64,000 bases of DNA from Hydrangea macrophylla. Lineage: Eukaryota; Streptophyta; Magnoliopsida; Cornales; Hydrangeaceae. Location: positions 46,820,600 through 46,884,599 of the forward strand of contig CM066984.1 in assembly GCA_033977485.1 (NCBI GenBank), in the 5' to 3' direction. Below are positions 1-10,570 of this stretch, one piece after another. The notes under the pieces were generated by a model. It worked only from the letters and a program-made list of their open reading frames with translations. It was not told the origin of the DNA and searched no databases. The stretch's first letter is position 1. Every line of letters starts with the position of its first letter. A program made the position numbers and the translations under genes.

Positions 1-507
1 TATGTTATTTCTATGAGACTGCGTTAGTTAGTGCTCACTCAGCTTTCAACAAGCTGACGGCCTTTATTGCCTGGACATTCCCCGTCCAGACTATCCTGTC
101 CTTTACAATGCAGATGACGGAACTTATGGCGATAACGATTACCCTGAAGGGAGTTACGTAGAGAATGGTCCCACTGATGCCAGTTATGCTGACGCCTATC
201 CGTACGCCAGCTGAAGACCTGGAGATAGATAGTAGTTTATATTACTACTTTTCTTTTACTGTTGTACTTTGTAGTTTAACGGGTACTTGGGCATATTTTG
301 TCTCCAGACCTGTTGTGATCCTGTGGACCATACTCTGATGATTGTAATAGATAGAATCGTGTTTATAATTCAGTGGTTTACTGTTCCTGTTGTTCTTGTG
401 GACTAGTACTGTGTGGTGTGGATTATCAGTGACTTTCACTTGTCATTCCCTATGGACCCATAAAGGAAATTTATTTTTCTCTATTTATGTCGCTCCGGGG
501 CGTGACA
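1..507 (+). repeat. 3' portion of the 5' LTR of element A
   Basis: Bases 1-507 align without gaps to 41629-42135, the end of the 3' LTR, with nine substitutions. The LTR ends in CA at 507 and is followed within a few bases by a tRNA primer-binding site, which marks it as the 5' copy. The rest of this LTR is outside the window. Confidence 0.93.
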
Positions 508-514
508 GGGTTTT

Positions 515-526
515 TGGTATCAGAGC
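515..526 (+). other. Primer-binding site of element A (initiator tRNA-Met type)
   Basis: TGGTATCAGAGC, seven bases after the LTR end, is the usual plant primer-binding site complementary to the 3' end of initiator tRNA-Met. Minus-strand DNA synthesis would be primed here. Confidence 0.9.
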
Positions 527-660
527 CAGGTTCTGATACTGTCGTTCACTAACATTTCCACACCATCTGGTCCTAGTATGTTAAGATTTCCTGAGATGAG
601 ATATGTGTTTAAGATAAGTTTGTCTATCTGACGATAGATAGTTTTCCTTTGCAGGATAGC

Positions 661-1617
661 ATGGATCCAGAGTTCCATCAGTTTGTTACCGATGCTTATG
701 GAGGACACGTGATCCATGGGGATACCGTAGAGCCAGCTGACCCAGAGTTTTATCGTGAGCGCGTGTGCCAGATAGCTAGTCGACATTTAGAGGAGGATAT
801 GTGGAGAGCGCTTTATGTGACCGAGAGGACTCACCCGACGCAGATGCGTATGGATGCTTACCATTCTGCGAGAGTTGGTAGAGACATTTGTCAGGAGATG
901 TTACGGTTGGTTCGGAGTAAGCCAGAGATGGATGAGATCGAGTTGAGAGCTATTGTAGCCGGTCCACCAGAGCCTGTAGTTGCACCAGTACCAGCAGCAC
1001 CACCATCACCAGTGCTCGACGTACCGGTTCCAGAGCCTGAGCCGATTCAGGGAGATGAGGACCCAGACCCAGAGGATGAGCATCCCGATGAGGACATGGA
1101 CGGAGATGGAGAGGAGGAGCCTATAGATGATGAGCCAGAGGATGACCCCGAGGAGCCAGAGTTTGAGCCAGAGGATCTAGTACAGGACCCGGAGGCTATT
1201 GAGGCAGACATGGTCGTAGACGAGGATGTGCCCGATGAGGAGGTAGTTGTGCCAGAGGTACCCGTCGTGCTTCAGATACCAGCCGGACCCATTATGCATA
1301 TGGCAGTCATGGCCGATATGGCAGTAGGATAAATAGCAGAGATGATTGCTCAGCCAGCAGGTTTTGTTATAGGAGAGGCCGCGATAGCAGGAGCCCTTGA
1401 TATAGCCGATGGATTCGCCGCAGTAGCAGTCGATGTCGCTAACCAAGCGATAGTAGAAGTGATGGAGGACGATGATGCAGAGATGATAGAGGATTGGGAT
1501 ATAGGGGTAGTAGTTGGAGATCTTGTTGCACCAGTTGAGGATAATCCACTCGAGGAAATGGATCTTGATTCAGAGGACGAGGCACCACCAGCAGGATCAG
1601 ATGCTGACGACTTTTGA
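661..1617 (+). pseudogene. Extra acidic ORF between primer-binding site and gag of element A
   Basis: I do not recognise this protein. The frame starts at ATG 661, right after an acceptor-like TTTGCAG, runs 223 codons to a TAA at 1330-1332, then stays open in the same frame to the TGA at 1615-1617 (318 codons plus stop in all). Residues 1 to about 100 look globular, with mixed charge and Trp, Cys and His. Residues about 100-220 are dominated by Pro, Glu and Asp (runs such as PEPEP and DEDPDPEDE). The part after the stop is Ala/Val-rich and ends in a strongly acidic tail. It is in the sense orientation, between PBS and gag. Element B, of the same clade, has only about 180 bp in this interval. 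It could be an element-specific accessory protein or a captured host fragment. Function is unknown, and the single stop suggests decay. Confidence 0.55.
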
Positions 1618-1954
1618 GTCAGGGCCTGCAGGGCTTAGTTTTGTTAGTTTTACCAGGACATGTTGTCCACTAGAATTTTGGGAGCTTGAGAGATAGCTAT
1701 TTGACCATAGCTTTGTATAGATGTTAGCAGTAGTATTAGTAGTTGACCTTAGTGCTGTTTTTGCTTATGTCCCACGTGGTACATGGTATGGTTACTGTGT
1801 ACTCCATGGTACATCTTTTGATATCTATATACATACGAGCAGTACTTTTGATATTGATTGTTGGTTGTTTGATGTGTTGTTTTGTAGAACTGTTAGTTCT
1901 TGTTGCTTCTCATTCTATCTCGGTTTCGTTTCTGCGAGAAGACTTTCAGCTAAT
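1618..1954 (+). other. Remaining leader of element A up to the CACTA insertion
   Basis: No coding potential or recognisable repeat is seen. The leader resumes at 24762, where TCTCTTGTAG just before gag looks like a splice acceptor. The extra ORF and gag may therefore have been joined or separated by splicing; this is inference only. Confidence 0.4.
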
Positions 1955-1984
1955 CACTACAAGAAAAAAAGCTTTTTATGTCAC
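1955..1984 (+). repeat. Left terminal inverted repeat of the CACTA element
   Basis: The 30 bp starting CACTACAAG pair with 24729-24758 in inverted orientation with two mismatches. It runs directly into the subterminal motif TTTATGTCAC. Confidence 0.95.
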
Positions 1985-2372
1985 TTTGAATATTGTATTT
2001 ATGTCACTTTTAATTTGAGTGACATAATTATTTCATGGAAGGTCTTTTTATGTCACTTTTTAAGTATTTATGTCACTTTTTTAAAAAGTGACATAAATAC
2101 TTGATTATTTATGTCATTTTTTTAAAAAAGTGACATAAATAATAACGTATTTATGTCACTTTTTAAAAAAGTGACATAAATAATAATGCGTTTATGTCAC
2201 TTTTTAAAAAGTGACATAAAAAAAACGCGGGTGGCAATTTTGTAAATAAAGTATTTTATTTTTATGTCATTTTTTGCAAAAAGTGACATAAATATTACAC
2301 ACTATTTTCATTTATGTCACTTTTTTTTTTAACATTGTCAAACATGTTATATAAAAAGTGACATAAATATGA
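1975..2372. repeat. Left subterminal repeat array of the CACTA element
   Basis: The motif TTTATGTCACTTTTT and its complement AAAAAGTGACATAAA occur many times in both orientations, often as close head-to-head pairs that form palindromes. Such subterminal motifs are the binding sites of the TNPA-type protein in En/Spm elements; that role is inferred here from family knowledge. The same motif fills the right end. Confidence 0.9.
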
Positions 2373-2375
2373 TTT

Positions 2376-2705
2376 ATGCGCGCGCGGGAAAAGGGGCCGG
2401 GAATAAAGTGCCTCTCTGATGATCGATCATCTCCCTCACAACCATCCCCCTCTCATCCATTTCCTCTCATCCATCTCCTCTCACCTGGCCTCCTCTCAGT
2501 CTACCGCCAGTCATCACCATCAGCATCACCGCCGCCCCCGCCATCACATTCTCTGCACGGCACACACACGCAGCAGTCGCTCTCTCCCAATCTCCAGGTT
2601 TCTCTCGTTCTCTCCCTCTCTCTCTCTCTCTCTCACTCTCACTCTCTCGCCGACGTCATCACCATCTTCTCTGGCGTCGAGGAGGACCGAACCCTAAGGT
2701 TGCTT
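2376..2705 (+). promoter_or_regulatory. Candidate promoter and untranslated first exon of the transposase gene
   Basis: A C-rich, CT-repeat-containing, locally GC-rich stretch follows the subterminal array. It ends in a donor-like CCTAAG/GTTGCT near 2698. The transposase ATG at 10571 lies just after an acceptor-like TTCTAG. A leader exon here joined to 10567 by a long first intron is plausible and matches CACTA gene organisation, but no transcript evidence is available. The short ORFs here are low-complexity and not credible proteins. Confidence 0.35.
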
Positions 2706-4269
2706 ATGCATATTAGACCATGCACCCTCAATCTGGGCATGAGTTTGGTTGATTTGTTTTGATTCAACAAAATTGCAGAATTTGTTGCTTGTTTAGAGGT
2801 TTTGTTCCAACTGACCCTATACTTGGACAAGTTTGTCCCAAGATTTGAATACATCTAAGATTTAGCAGGACTTTACTTTCTCTTCAACACCAGATACCTA
2901 CCAATCTTGAGGTTTAATCAATTACTAGTATACCCCTTATATTTCAAAAATAAGAACCACCTCTCATGTTAGAGTTTGCTAGCTTAATAGACTTAAAAGG
3001 AAATTCTACAACTATCATTTTACCCTTGTTGAAGCATTGGTCTTTTGACCAAAATGTAGATGTCTTCTTGTTTCGATGGCCTGTTTGGAGATGTTTAAAA
3101 ATAGGACCAAGTTCACACTACGTCTTAGTTTTATCTGGTTGTTATTGAATTATGAATTTTAATTATATTTTTTTCACTCATGGTTTAGAACTGTTCTCTC
3201 TAGAAATTCAGTAAGTTGAACAAACAATGTGAATTCTGGCTTATGTTATTATTCTTTACCAATTTATTATATTGCAATTCATTGTCGTGACATAATTATT
3301 CCGTTGCTTGAACCAACATCCCCTGATGCAAATCAAAGGTGTATGCTTGACATTCTCAACACTAACCTAGATCAAGATTTTAGATTGCTCCACTAAATAG
3401 TCATGAACAAGAAAGATATGAACACTCTTCTTCTTTCTTTAGCATGTTTATAGATGCTTATTAAAATAGGATCAGGCTCCATTGCTTGAACTTCAACATC
3501 ATTTGTCGCGAATCAGAGGTGTATATGTTTGACATTCTCAACACTAAATCTAGATCAAGATTAAGTAGATTTTGTTGCTTGTTTAGAGGTTTCATTCTCT
3601 TTGTAGGAACCTTCTTTTGGATTTGGTAACTTTAATGTTTTGCCTTTACGATGTAATGGTTTTGGACTTTGTCCATTTAAATAATTTTGTTCAAATTACT
3701 ATATGGGTATTCTAGAAATAATTGGTGAAATTACTATATGGGTATTCCAGAATTTTTATAAACATCTTTTACTTTCATTTACTTTTCTGCCAACTCCCTT
3801 TGAGTTCCCAAAATATGTATATATATTTTTAAGAAAATAAACATAGAACTAAATTATTAGAAAATTAAATTTGTTGTCTAAATTCCAAAGTTAATACTCT
3901 TGTCTAATAAAATTACTTTTCTTTTCTAAATCCATTAGGTCACACTTTTTGGTGTTGATAGTTACTTTTTGAAATATTTAGGGTTAGTAGTTCCAAATGG
4001 GTCACTATTACCCCTTGTGGACCGTTTGGTAGTTTCTTGTTCTTATACAATAAAATCACAAAAAATTAGGATTGGTATAAATTGTCCAATGTAGCTTTTG
4101 GCCCATTGAAATTGCAAAGTCTATTGTGCTAAAGATTTTATTTTAACTTCTGGAATTCATAATTATTGATAATCTACAAGAGTTTTTACTAAACATGGCT
4201 TATGCCCATTAGGTTTAACAAAATTGCTAATTGTTTCATGTAAGTCCAAAGTATAGGAGGTATTAGCGA
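2706..4269. other. Non-coding CACTA interior
   Basis: AT-rich, with no convincing gene. Two imperfect direct duplications are visible: around 2778-2805 against 3563-3592 (TTGTTGCTTGTTTAGAGG), and around 3326-3390 against 3500-3560 (GACATTCTCAACACTAA). It probably lies in the long first intron of the transposase gene. Confidence 0.4.
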
Positions 4270-4950
4270 CACGATTTGAAGTATAGGGCTATTTGGAATG
4301 CTAGATATCGAGAATTGCGTGATGAGTTCACAAGCAATTGTCTCCAAACGATTCAGTTCATTGAGGATTACTGTGGGAATTTAGATGCTGTTTTTAAAAG
4401 CACAGACGTGCAAGCTCCGAAGTCCGAACCCACGTTCTGCGAAGAAGTGGGTTGTACCGTCAATGGGGAAATGCAAATTCAATGTGGGCACTGCGTTTTT
4501 TACTCTGCTCATGCATTTGGGGTTGGTGCGATTGTTCGTGATGAGTGAATGCCTACCAGGGGATATGGAAGCTACTGAAAGGAGGCTATGGCTCTCCTGC
4601 AAGCAGCAAAAGATGTGGCCAACATGGGCTTTACTGGGTTGGATCTAGAAGTTTGAATCTTTGCTTGTTTCTTTGGCATTTAATGGGGATTATTATGCTC
4701 TTTCCTCTTTTAGACATGTGGTTCAGCGGGCTAGAGATCTTCTGGATGGTTGTGGTACTTCACGGTGCACGCACATTTGTCGGGATATGAACAAGGCGGC
4801 GCACAAGCTTGCTAGAGAGTACGTCAATTTTAATAATCATAGAGAGTGGAATTTTGCTATTCCGGATTGCATTGTGGTGTTATTAATACTGAAAGTGTGC
4901 TCCGTTCTTAATGTTATCTTGCTGATTTTCATAAAAATAAAATAAAAAAT
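4270..4950 (+). pseudogene. Degenerate 3' fragment of a LINE: RNase H domain
   Basis: Pieces of one domain are spread over three frames: an AIWNAR-like linker near 4290, a W-x-x-P...G-x-C-K-F-N entry near 4450, GVGAIVRDE near 4525, and a C-terminal part with FRHVVQRARD and NKAAHKLARE near 4705-4830. This order matches the RNase H domain following the zinc-binding region in plant L1-type LINEs. Frameshifts separate the pieces. An A-rich stretch at 4931-4950 may be the remnant of the poly(A) end. It was either an old insertion or carried in when the CACTA element acquired this segment. Confidence 0.6.
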
Positions 4951-5849
4951 TATTATGACTGTAGAGCCTAAACTCTAAAATACCACTTTGTTTTGTTGGA
5001 ATAATTGGAGCTTTTAGATTGGAAGTTGTTGGAGCTTTTGAACATTGAAATCTGTTAGACCTTTTATAAATTAAAAAAAAGGAAAATGGAATACTAGGGT
5101 TTGTTTTAACTGATATGAAGGTTCTTCGGAAGTAGGAATAATAGTGGTATTATGTAATGTAAATGTCTATTATCTGAAGAGGAATTCAAGATATTTGGTA
5201 TAATTGAAGTAATTAAATTACGGCTCTCTGAGATGGAAACGATAATTAGGTAGAGGACCTTTCAGTATTTGGAATAATTGGACATTAGTATGATTGTAGA
5301 AACTTTTACCTTTATATTTGTGTGATTATGTGCATATACATTACATACACGATTATTTTCCTTATCCGTGTCTAACTTCTTAGGATCTGCCCATCTTCTT
5401 TGTGTTTGAATCCTGTCACATCCCCAGTGTACATATCTGATGTGTAGTATATGATTTAAACAGGAAGTCTAAGCATTTTGTCTTTATGGGTTTCAGAGGA
5501 GATGGTTTGGATTTGATTTAGATGCATAGAGTCTGCAGCATCAGTGAAAGATTCTTTATGTTTCTGCCATTTCTTTCAGTAATTAGTACGGAATTTTTCA
5601 TTAACAATTTTTAGGTATAGTACTAGAGCAAGCGCAGACTAGGTCTCAGAAACTGGATCCTTGACGTATTTTCTTATGTGTGTATTTCCTGATACTCTTA
5701 AAGGAAGAGATCTCTCTGACTTCCGAGACTCTTGCCCCTGCACCTGGATAAAGGAAGTCTAGAATAGGATTGTGAATCATTATGCTTGGTTGTTGGTACG
5801 CAAGAAATACGGTATGCAGGTTAACTAATAATAATGAGATAGTGAGATT

Positions 5850-5880
<31 letters not shown>

Positions 5881-7977
5881 GTGGGGTTGTTTCCTAAATC
5901 AATTGCTAATAGCTGAAGAAAAAAAAAAAAAAAAACTCAGACAATTTTCTTAGTTATGAGACCCACAAACATTCTTGGATAGGTAACTTAAAGAATTTCA
6001 AAAAGAATTCAGTCATCACTTGGGACACGAGGGTTGTTTCAGAAGTAGTTCAATGATCACTGAAATTATGCTGGATAGGTCTGATCTGATTTGTCCACTC
6101 GAGGAAAATGTCAAAAGAAATTCATAACCTGTTTTAAAAGCAACCAGCAAATTTTGTTTCCATGAAATTTGCGAAGCTTATTTAATTTCTATCTGAGCAA
6201 CGAAATCTCTCCCAAGGTAATTCCAGTATGATTTGTGTTAACTGAAAGCTTCAGTATCATTGTTGGCAATGCCTGAATTAGTTCTAGTTCAAGCTACTTG
6301 ATCCATATCCATTTAGTCATTGTGAGATACTGAGATTGCTTCGGTGGATGTATTAATTATTTGCTCAAATATTTTGTTTCTGGAATTGATAGAGAGTGTA
6401 GTAAGTAAGTGACGGACGGACGGACAATCAAGAAGAGCCTGTTGAAGTGAAAAGCAGCCATAACCAATGGCACTGTTTTGTTCATGGAAAATGATGGTGA
6501 TCACAAAGACTAAGAAGGGCTTGTTTTTACTGGCTCTAAATTGCTTCTTCAATTCCTTTTTTGACATTTTATGAAGAAAATGACGTTTTCAACCCATAAT
6601 TTAAAAAGCTACATGATCGACTAGATCTTGCGAAGCAAGTACTGCCCAAGTGAACTTAATCCGGTAATTAAATAGTGAAACTCTATTTGCATGATTGCTG
6701 CATATGTATATAATATTGTAGTTGCTTCTTCTTAAGCTTGCAATACATTATACTATTGAGTTCATTGAACTTATACAAGGTAGTCATCTTCACAAATTTT
6801 AGCATTGATGAGACCTGCAATTTCTGGGTGAGGAGCGGGAACTGTGGGAAGATCAATTTAACTCATGGACTATATATAGGGCTCCCTGCAAAGTGCAATC
6901 TGTTGCTCTTTATCTATGCTAGAAACATTAGCAGCTTGGTTTTACATATCATCAACCTCTTTCTAGTTATATATTATCAACCTACTGTCTGTGAGTACAT
7001 TTAGACTTTTTGAGGAAACATATACCAGCAGCTTGGTTTCCAAGGCAAATTTGTTGTTCAAAAATCTGCTATCCTCTGTTATTGCTTCTTCAAGTTCACT
7101 GTGTATTATCAGGTCAGGAGTCTATAATGTCAATATGTCTTCACTTTTTATATTTATTTTTTTTGGTGATATAGTATGCTTACGCCACATCACTAAGTTA
7201 TCAAGACCGCAAATTCGGACCGTCGCCTAATTAAGGTGAGCTATAATATTTCTTTACTCAAATTCTCTTTGTTATTGTCAGTTGTAACAATTCTTTTCAT
7301 CATCTTTTTTATACTTGCAATGCAACTTTCATATGCCCGTGAAATTATGTGATCATATCATCATATACTGTCAACGTGAATCTTTTAGTGTTTGTCGGAG
7401 TTAATTTGTAAATTATGTAATCTAAACCCCTTGTAATTGGTACATCTGCTAAGAGATCAGTGTGCTCCATTTGTTTGAAAGTAAAATAGTATATTTTACG
7501 TCGAAAGCTTTTCCAGGTAAAACATTTCCATGTAAAGCATTTTTCATGTAAAAATATGTTTCGCAGTGTTTGGCTAAATGGCGGAAAATATTTTCCGATA
7601 TTTGGCATGATTTATAAAATGAAGTAAAATGTATTTAGCAAAACACATGTGCAAGCTAGTTATTTATATAACTTTCACCTATTAAGGATTGACAATGCAA
7701 TTGGATAGTGCTAATTAGTGCATATTTTATTGGAAGTCTTGATGCTTGAACTTTAAGGCTCATAAATGTGAGGTTCTAAAACAAGTTAAAGGATTCTAAG
7801 TTGAAGGGAATCACCAGCCTGCAGAACAGTATTAAGCATTGAGCCAAGTGGGTTCACAAACTTTAGTGTAGGCATTAAAAAGCTAAGCTTTATTCAATTA
7901 AATGCTTCTTTGTAGAGTAATATCTACAAGTACCTAGAACACCTAATTCGCAAACCAAACGGAGCCAAAAAGATTAA
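4951..7977. other. Non-coding CACTA interior with no recognised gene
   Basis: AT-rich sequence. Apart from a T-run/G-run at about 5848-5886 and an A-run at about 5921-5936 I see no repeat structure. Short ORFs such as 6313-6567 on the minus strand show no family signature. Confidence 0.4.
5848..5886. repeat. Poly(T)-poly(G) homopolymer tract
   Basis: A run of about a dozen T is followed directly by more than twenty G, then GTGGGGTTG. A long A-run follows about 35 bp later. A second tract of the same build occurs at about 44534-44601. G-runs of this length can form quadruplexes and are also prone to sequencing or assembly error. Confidence 0.8.
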
Positions 7978-9500
7978 TTAAACAATAAAACTTGCCTTGT
8001 CTCGTTGAAGTCTTGAGAGATGTGGACGCATAGAGTTCCCTAAACTCAAGCCTCCCCAAGCTTCTTGCAACTCTCTCTCCTTCGCTTCTCTGCGAGTTAC
8101 TGAATGTATGATCTCATTGTCAGGCTGAGCAGCAGCCATTTTTTTCCCTCTCAAGTATTGACTTATGTTTGACCAAAATCTGGTCCAAACCACTTTCGCT
8201 ATTCTCCAACTGTGTTTTTGTGTCCCTCCTTCTATTCACCTTCACCACTTCTTCATTCATACCAAGTCCCATTTTCTCTCTCTCTCAAGCCTTGACACGT
8301 GCTTTACTAAAACTTTATCCAAACTTTTACTCTCTGATACATTAGTTCCTCCAAGATGATTCTTTTGACACCAATTACTTTTGTAATCTCTTCCGGTTGA
8401 TAATGCTTGAATTTTCTCCCTTTCCAAACGGTGAACTGGCTTGACCAGAATCTTGTCCAGGCTATTCTCTGTTTCTTTTGGCACCTCTGAATTCTCTTGT
8501 TCAATCTGAATCGAAGATTCATCAGAACAATCTGTAGCGGTGTTTTGAATAGGCAAAGTCTGTGTAATTTCTTTGTTCAAATCAATATTTTCTTTCCCCG
8601 CTTGGTCACTATCAGAATTTGATGAACTTGCACTTTCCTCCGATTGTACATGATCACTCCAATTGCTTTTGCAGCTTCAAAATCTTCTGCGGCAACTTTT
8701 TCCGCTTCCAACAGTAAATTTTCTGCCTCTTTTGTTTGAATCCTGCACAACAAATATGGAGTTTTGGAGAAATATAGTCAAACAATATATTAATCATGTT
8801 CAACCAGAATGAGTACACTTGGGCATTGTTTGGTTCAGGGAGTTGGAGAGGAAAGTATAAGAAAATATTGAGAAAAGCACTTTTTCTATCGTCCAGTTAA
8901 ATAATGAAAACTAAGTAAAATAGGAAGGAGGGAAATAGGGTGAAAAACAAATTAAAAAATTATTAGATTTTGTGAGCCACTTAAGTTTCTATTTTCTTGT
9001 GTATCGTATCTGTAACATTACCAAACTTTTGACTTCTAATGTTATTCAAGCATCGAGGAAATGTTTCCCCATTCCCTTTCTAAATCTGCTTACCTTGCTG
9101 CTCGAAGTATTCGACACCATGAAGCTTCCACCATTTAAACTTTCCGAGCCTCCATTGCCTTGATTGCAGCCTCTCTAACTGCCATCATTTCTTTCAAAAC
9201 TCGAGAGTAATGAGGGTTTGAATCACCTAATGTCTCATCAAGAGTTGAATTCAAGCCACTTACTTCCTGTAGCAAGTGGGTCAGTACTTATAACCAAAGG
9301 GAAAATCTATTCAATAAAAATAATGTAACATATGAAACTATCTGGAGGAGTTTAATTTTCCTCTTTAAGTAGGAGTCCACCTTTTTCCTCGGGAACCAGT
9401 TGAGAAGCGAACTTTTTCGATGCGGAGGCTTTTTAATTTGTGATGTAAACTTGTTCAGAGCACTCAAATTTGATTGGCCAGCCTCTTTCAATGCCTTATT
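7978..9500 (-). pseudogene. Captured exons of a host coiled-coil gene, antisense within the CACTA element
   Basis: Read on the minus strand there are three exon-like blocks. The first spans about 9500-9343, preceded by acceptor TTTATTGCAG, and encodes a basic segment containing SLLNWFPRKKVDSYLKRK. The second spans 9266-9094, with acceptor TTGCTACAG and donor AAG/GTAAGC, and contains TLDETLGDSNPHYSRV plus an in-frame stop. The third runs from about 8742 (acceptor TTGTTGTGCAG) down to about 7990. It has an Ala/Glu-rich helix and then three copies of a motif of the form LDxxLVKxxxxLERE (about 8490-8430, 8310-8260 and 8185-8140), ending in an R/E-rich helix. Retained introns point to DNA-level capture rather than retroposition. 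I recognise it as plant-like coiled-coil sequence but cannot name the parent gene. Stops and frame changes show it is not functional. Confidence 0.65.
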
Positions 9501-9674
9501 CTGCAATAAAATGGAATATAGATTATAGGAATGGCATTTCAATATGAAGATGAAAAGATGGTAAAGAAATCGTAGTACCATGACACATTCACTTGGGTAA
9601 TAGCCCCTTCCCAATTTGTACAAAATTACTCTCTCGTATTCAGATTCAAATCCAACTAAATGAAAGACCCTTTA

Positions 9675-10000
9675 GGGCTTTGTTTGGTTCTTGGATTTAG
9701 TGAGGGAAAAGAAAAGAAAACATAGAGTTTACATTTTCCTTTGTCTGGTACAAGAAAAACGATGAGGAAAATATGAAAGAAAAGAGAATAGTTTGAGAAT
9801 TAAATCAAACATTTTGAATGTTTTGAGTCATTTCCATTCCTTAATTCTTATATTACAATTATATCTTAATTTTTTTTTAATGCTTAATGAGATTTAAACA
9901 TGAAGGAAAACACGAGGGAAAACATGGGGGAATTAGTTGTACTTTTTGTTTTCCTTTCTCTGTTCTTTTCCCTCACGAAATCCATGAACCAAACAGAGCC
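9675..10000. mobile_element. Tourist-like MITE (PIF/Harbinger type)
   Basis: The 326-bp element begins GGGCTTTGTTTGGTTC and ends GAACCAAACAGAGCC, imperfect inverted repeats that extend inward over about 35 bp. It is flanked by TTA at 9672-9674 and 10001-10003, the target duplication typical of PIF/Harbinger MITEs. It contains no ORF. It lies inside the CACTA element. Confidence 0.8.
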
Positions 10001-10570
10001 TTAGTGGGCTACTGTGATGGTCATTGAGAGCCATTCACGGAGCCTCGAGTTAAATCAACCTTATCATAAAGTTCCCCTTTATAAAGAAAACATACTAAAC
10101 TACGTTCCGTGGCACATAGCCGCGCTCGGGAAGCACGTGCGCAACACGCGCATATGAGACCCTCTCTGTGCACACTAATTTTTAGAACTTTGGCGTGTGC
10201 TTTTTTCTGGGCATATGACTTAAAATGCATTAAAATGTCTATGCTCCAGTTTTCATAATTTGTGCACATGACGATTCTTGTGTACGTGCACGTGAAAAAT
10301 GTGAACTAACTTGCATATGTGCTCATGACGATTCCCTATATATTTATATATGCTCTATGATTTTTTTTCTTTTTTGTCTCTAAATTCATGAGTCCAATAG
10401 AACTTTATGCTCTATGAAGGATTTCTCTAACCATCATAGATGGTGTAGCAATAATTAGTTTGAGGCCTATCCTTTTTTTATTGAATTCATTGCTCTTTTA
10501 TGTTGGTTGGAGTATGATTATATATACAAAACATGCAAATTAAAGGTTGCTATATTATTTGTTCTAGGAT
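10001..10570 (+). other. Region upstream of the TNP2 start codon
   Basis: No coding sequence. It ends in TTCTAG/GAT immediately before ATG 10571, a good splice-acceptor context that supports an upstream untranslated exon. Confidence 0.4.

Noticed and set aside
2376..2762. Ser/Pro/His-rich ORF near the left CACTA end
   Set aside because: It is produced by CT- and CA-rich repeats. More likely an untranslated leader exon.
6313..6567. 84-codon minus-strand ORF
   Set aside because: No family signature, splice context or conserved motif was seen. Treated as chance.
7496..7640. Possible further MITE ends (CAGTGTTTGGCTAAATGG and similar)
   Set aside because: No matching opposite end or target duplication was found. 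The GGGCATTGTTTGGTTC at about 8822 was rejected for the same reason.
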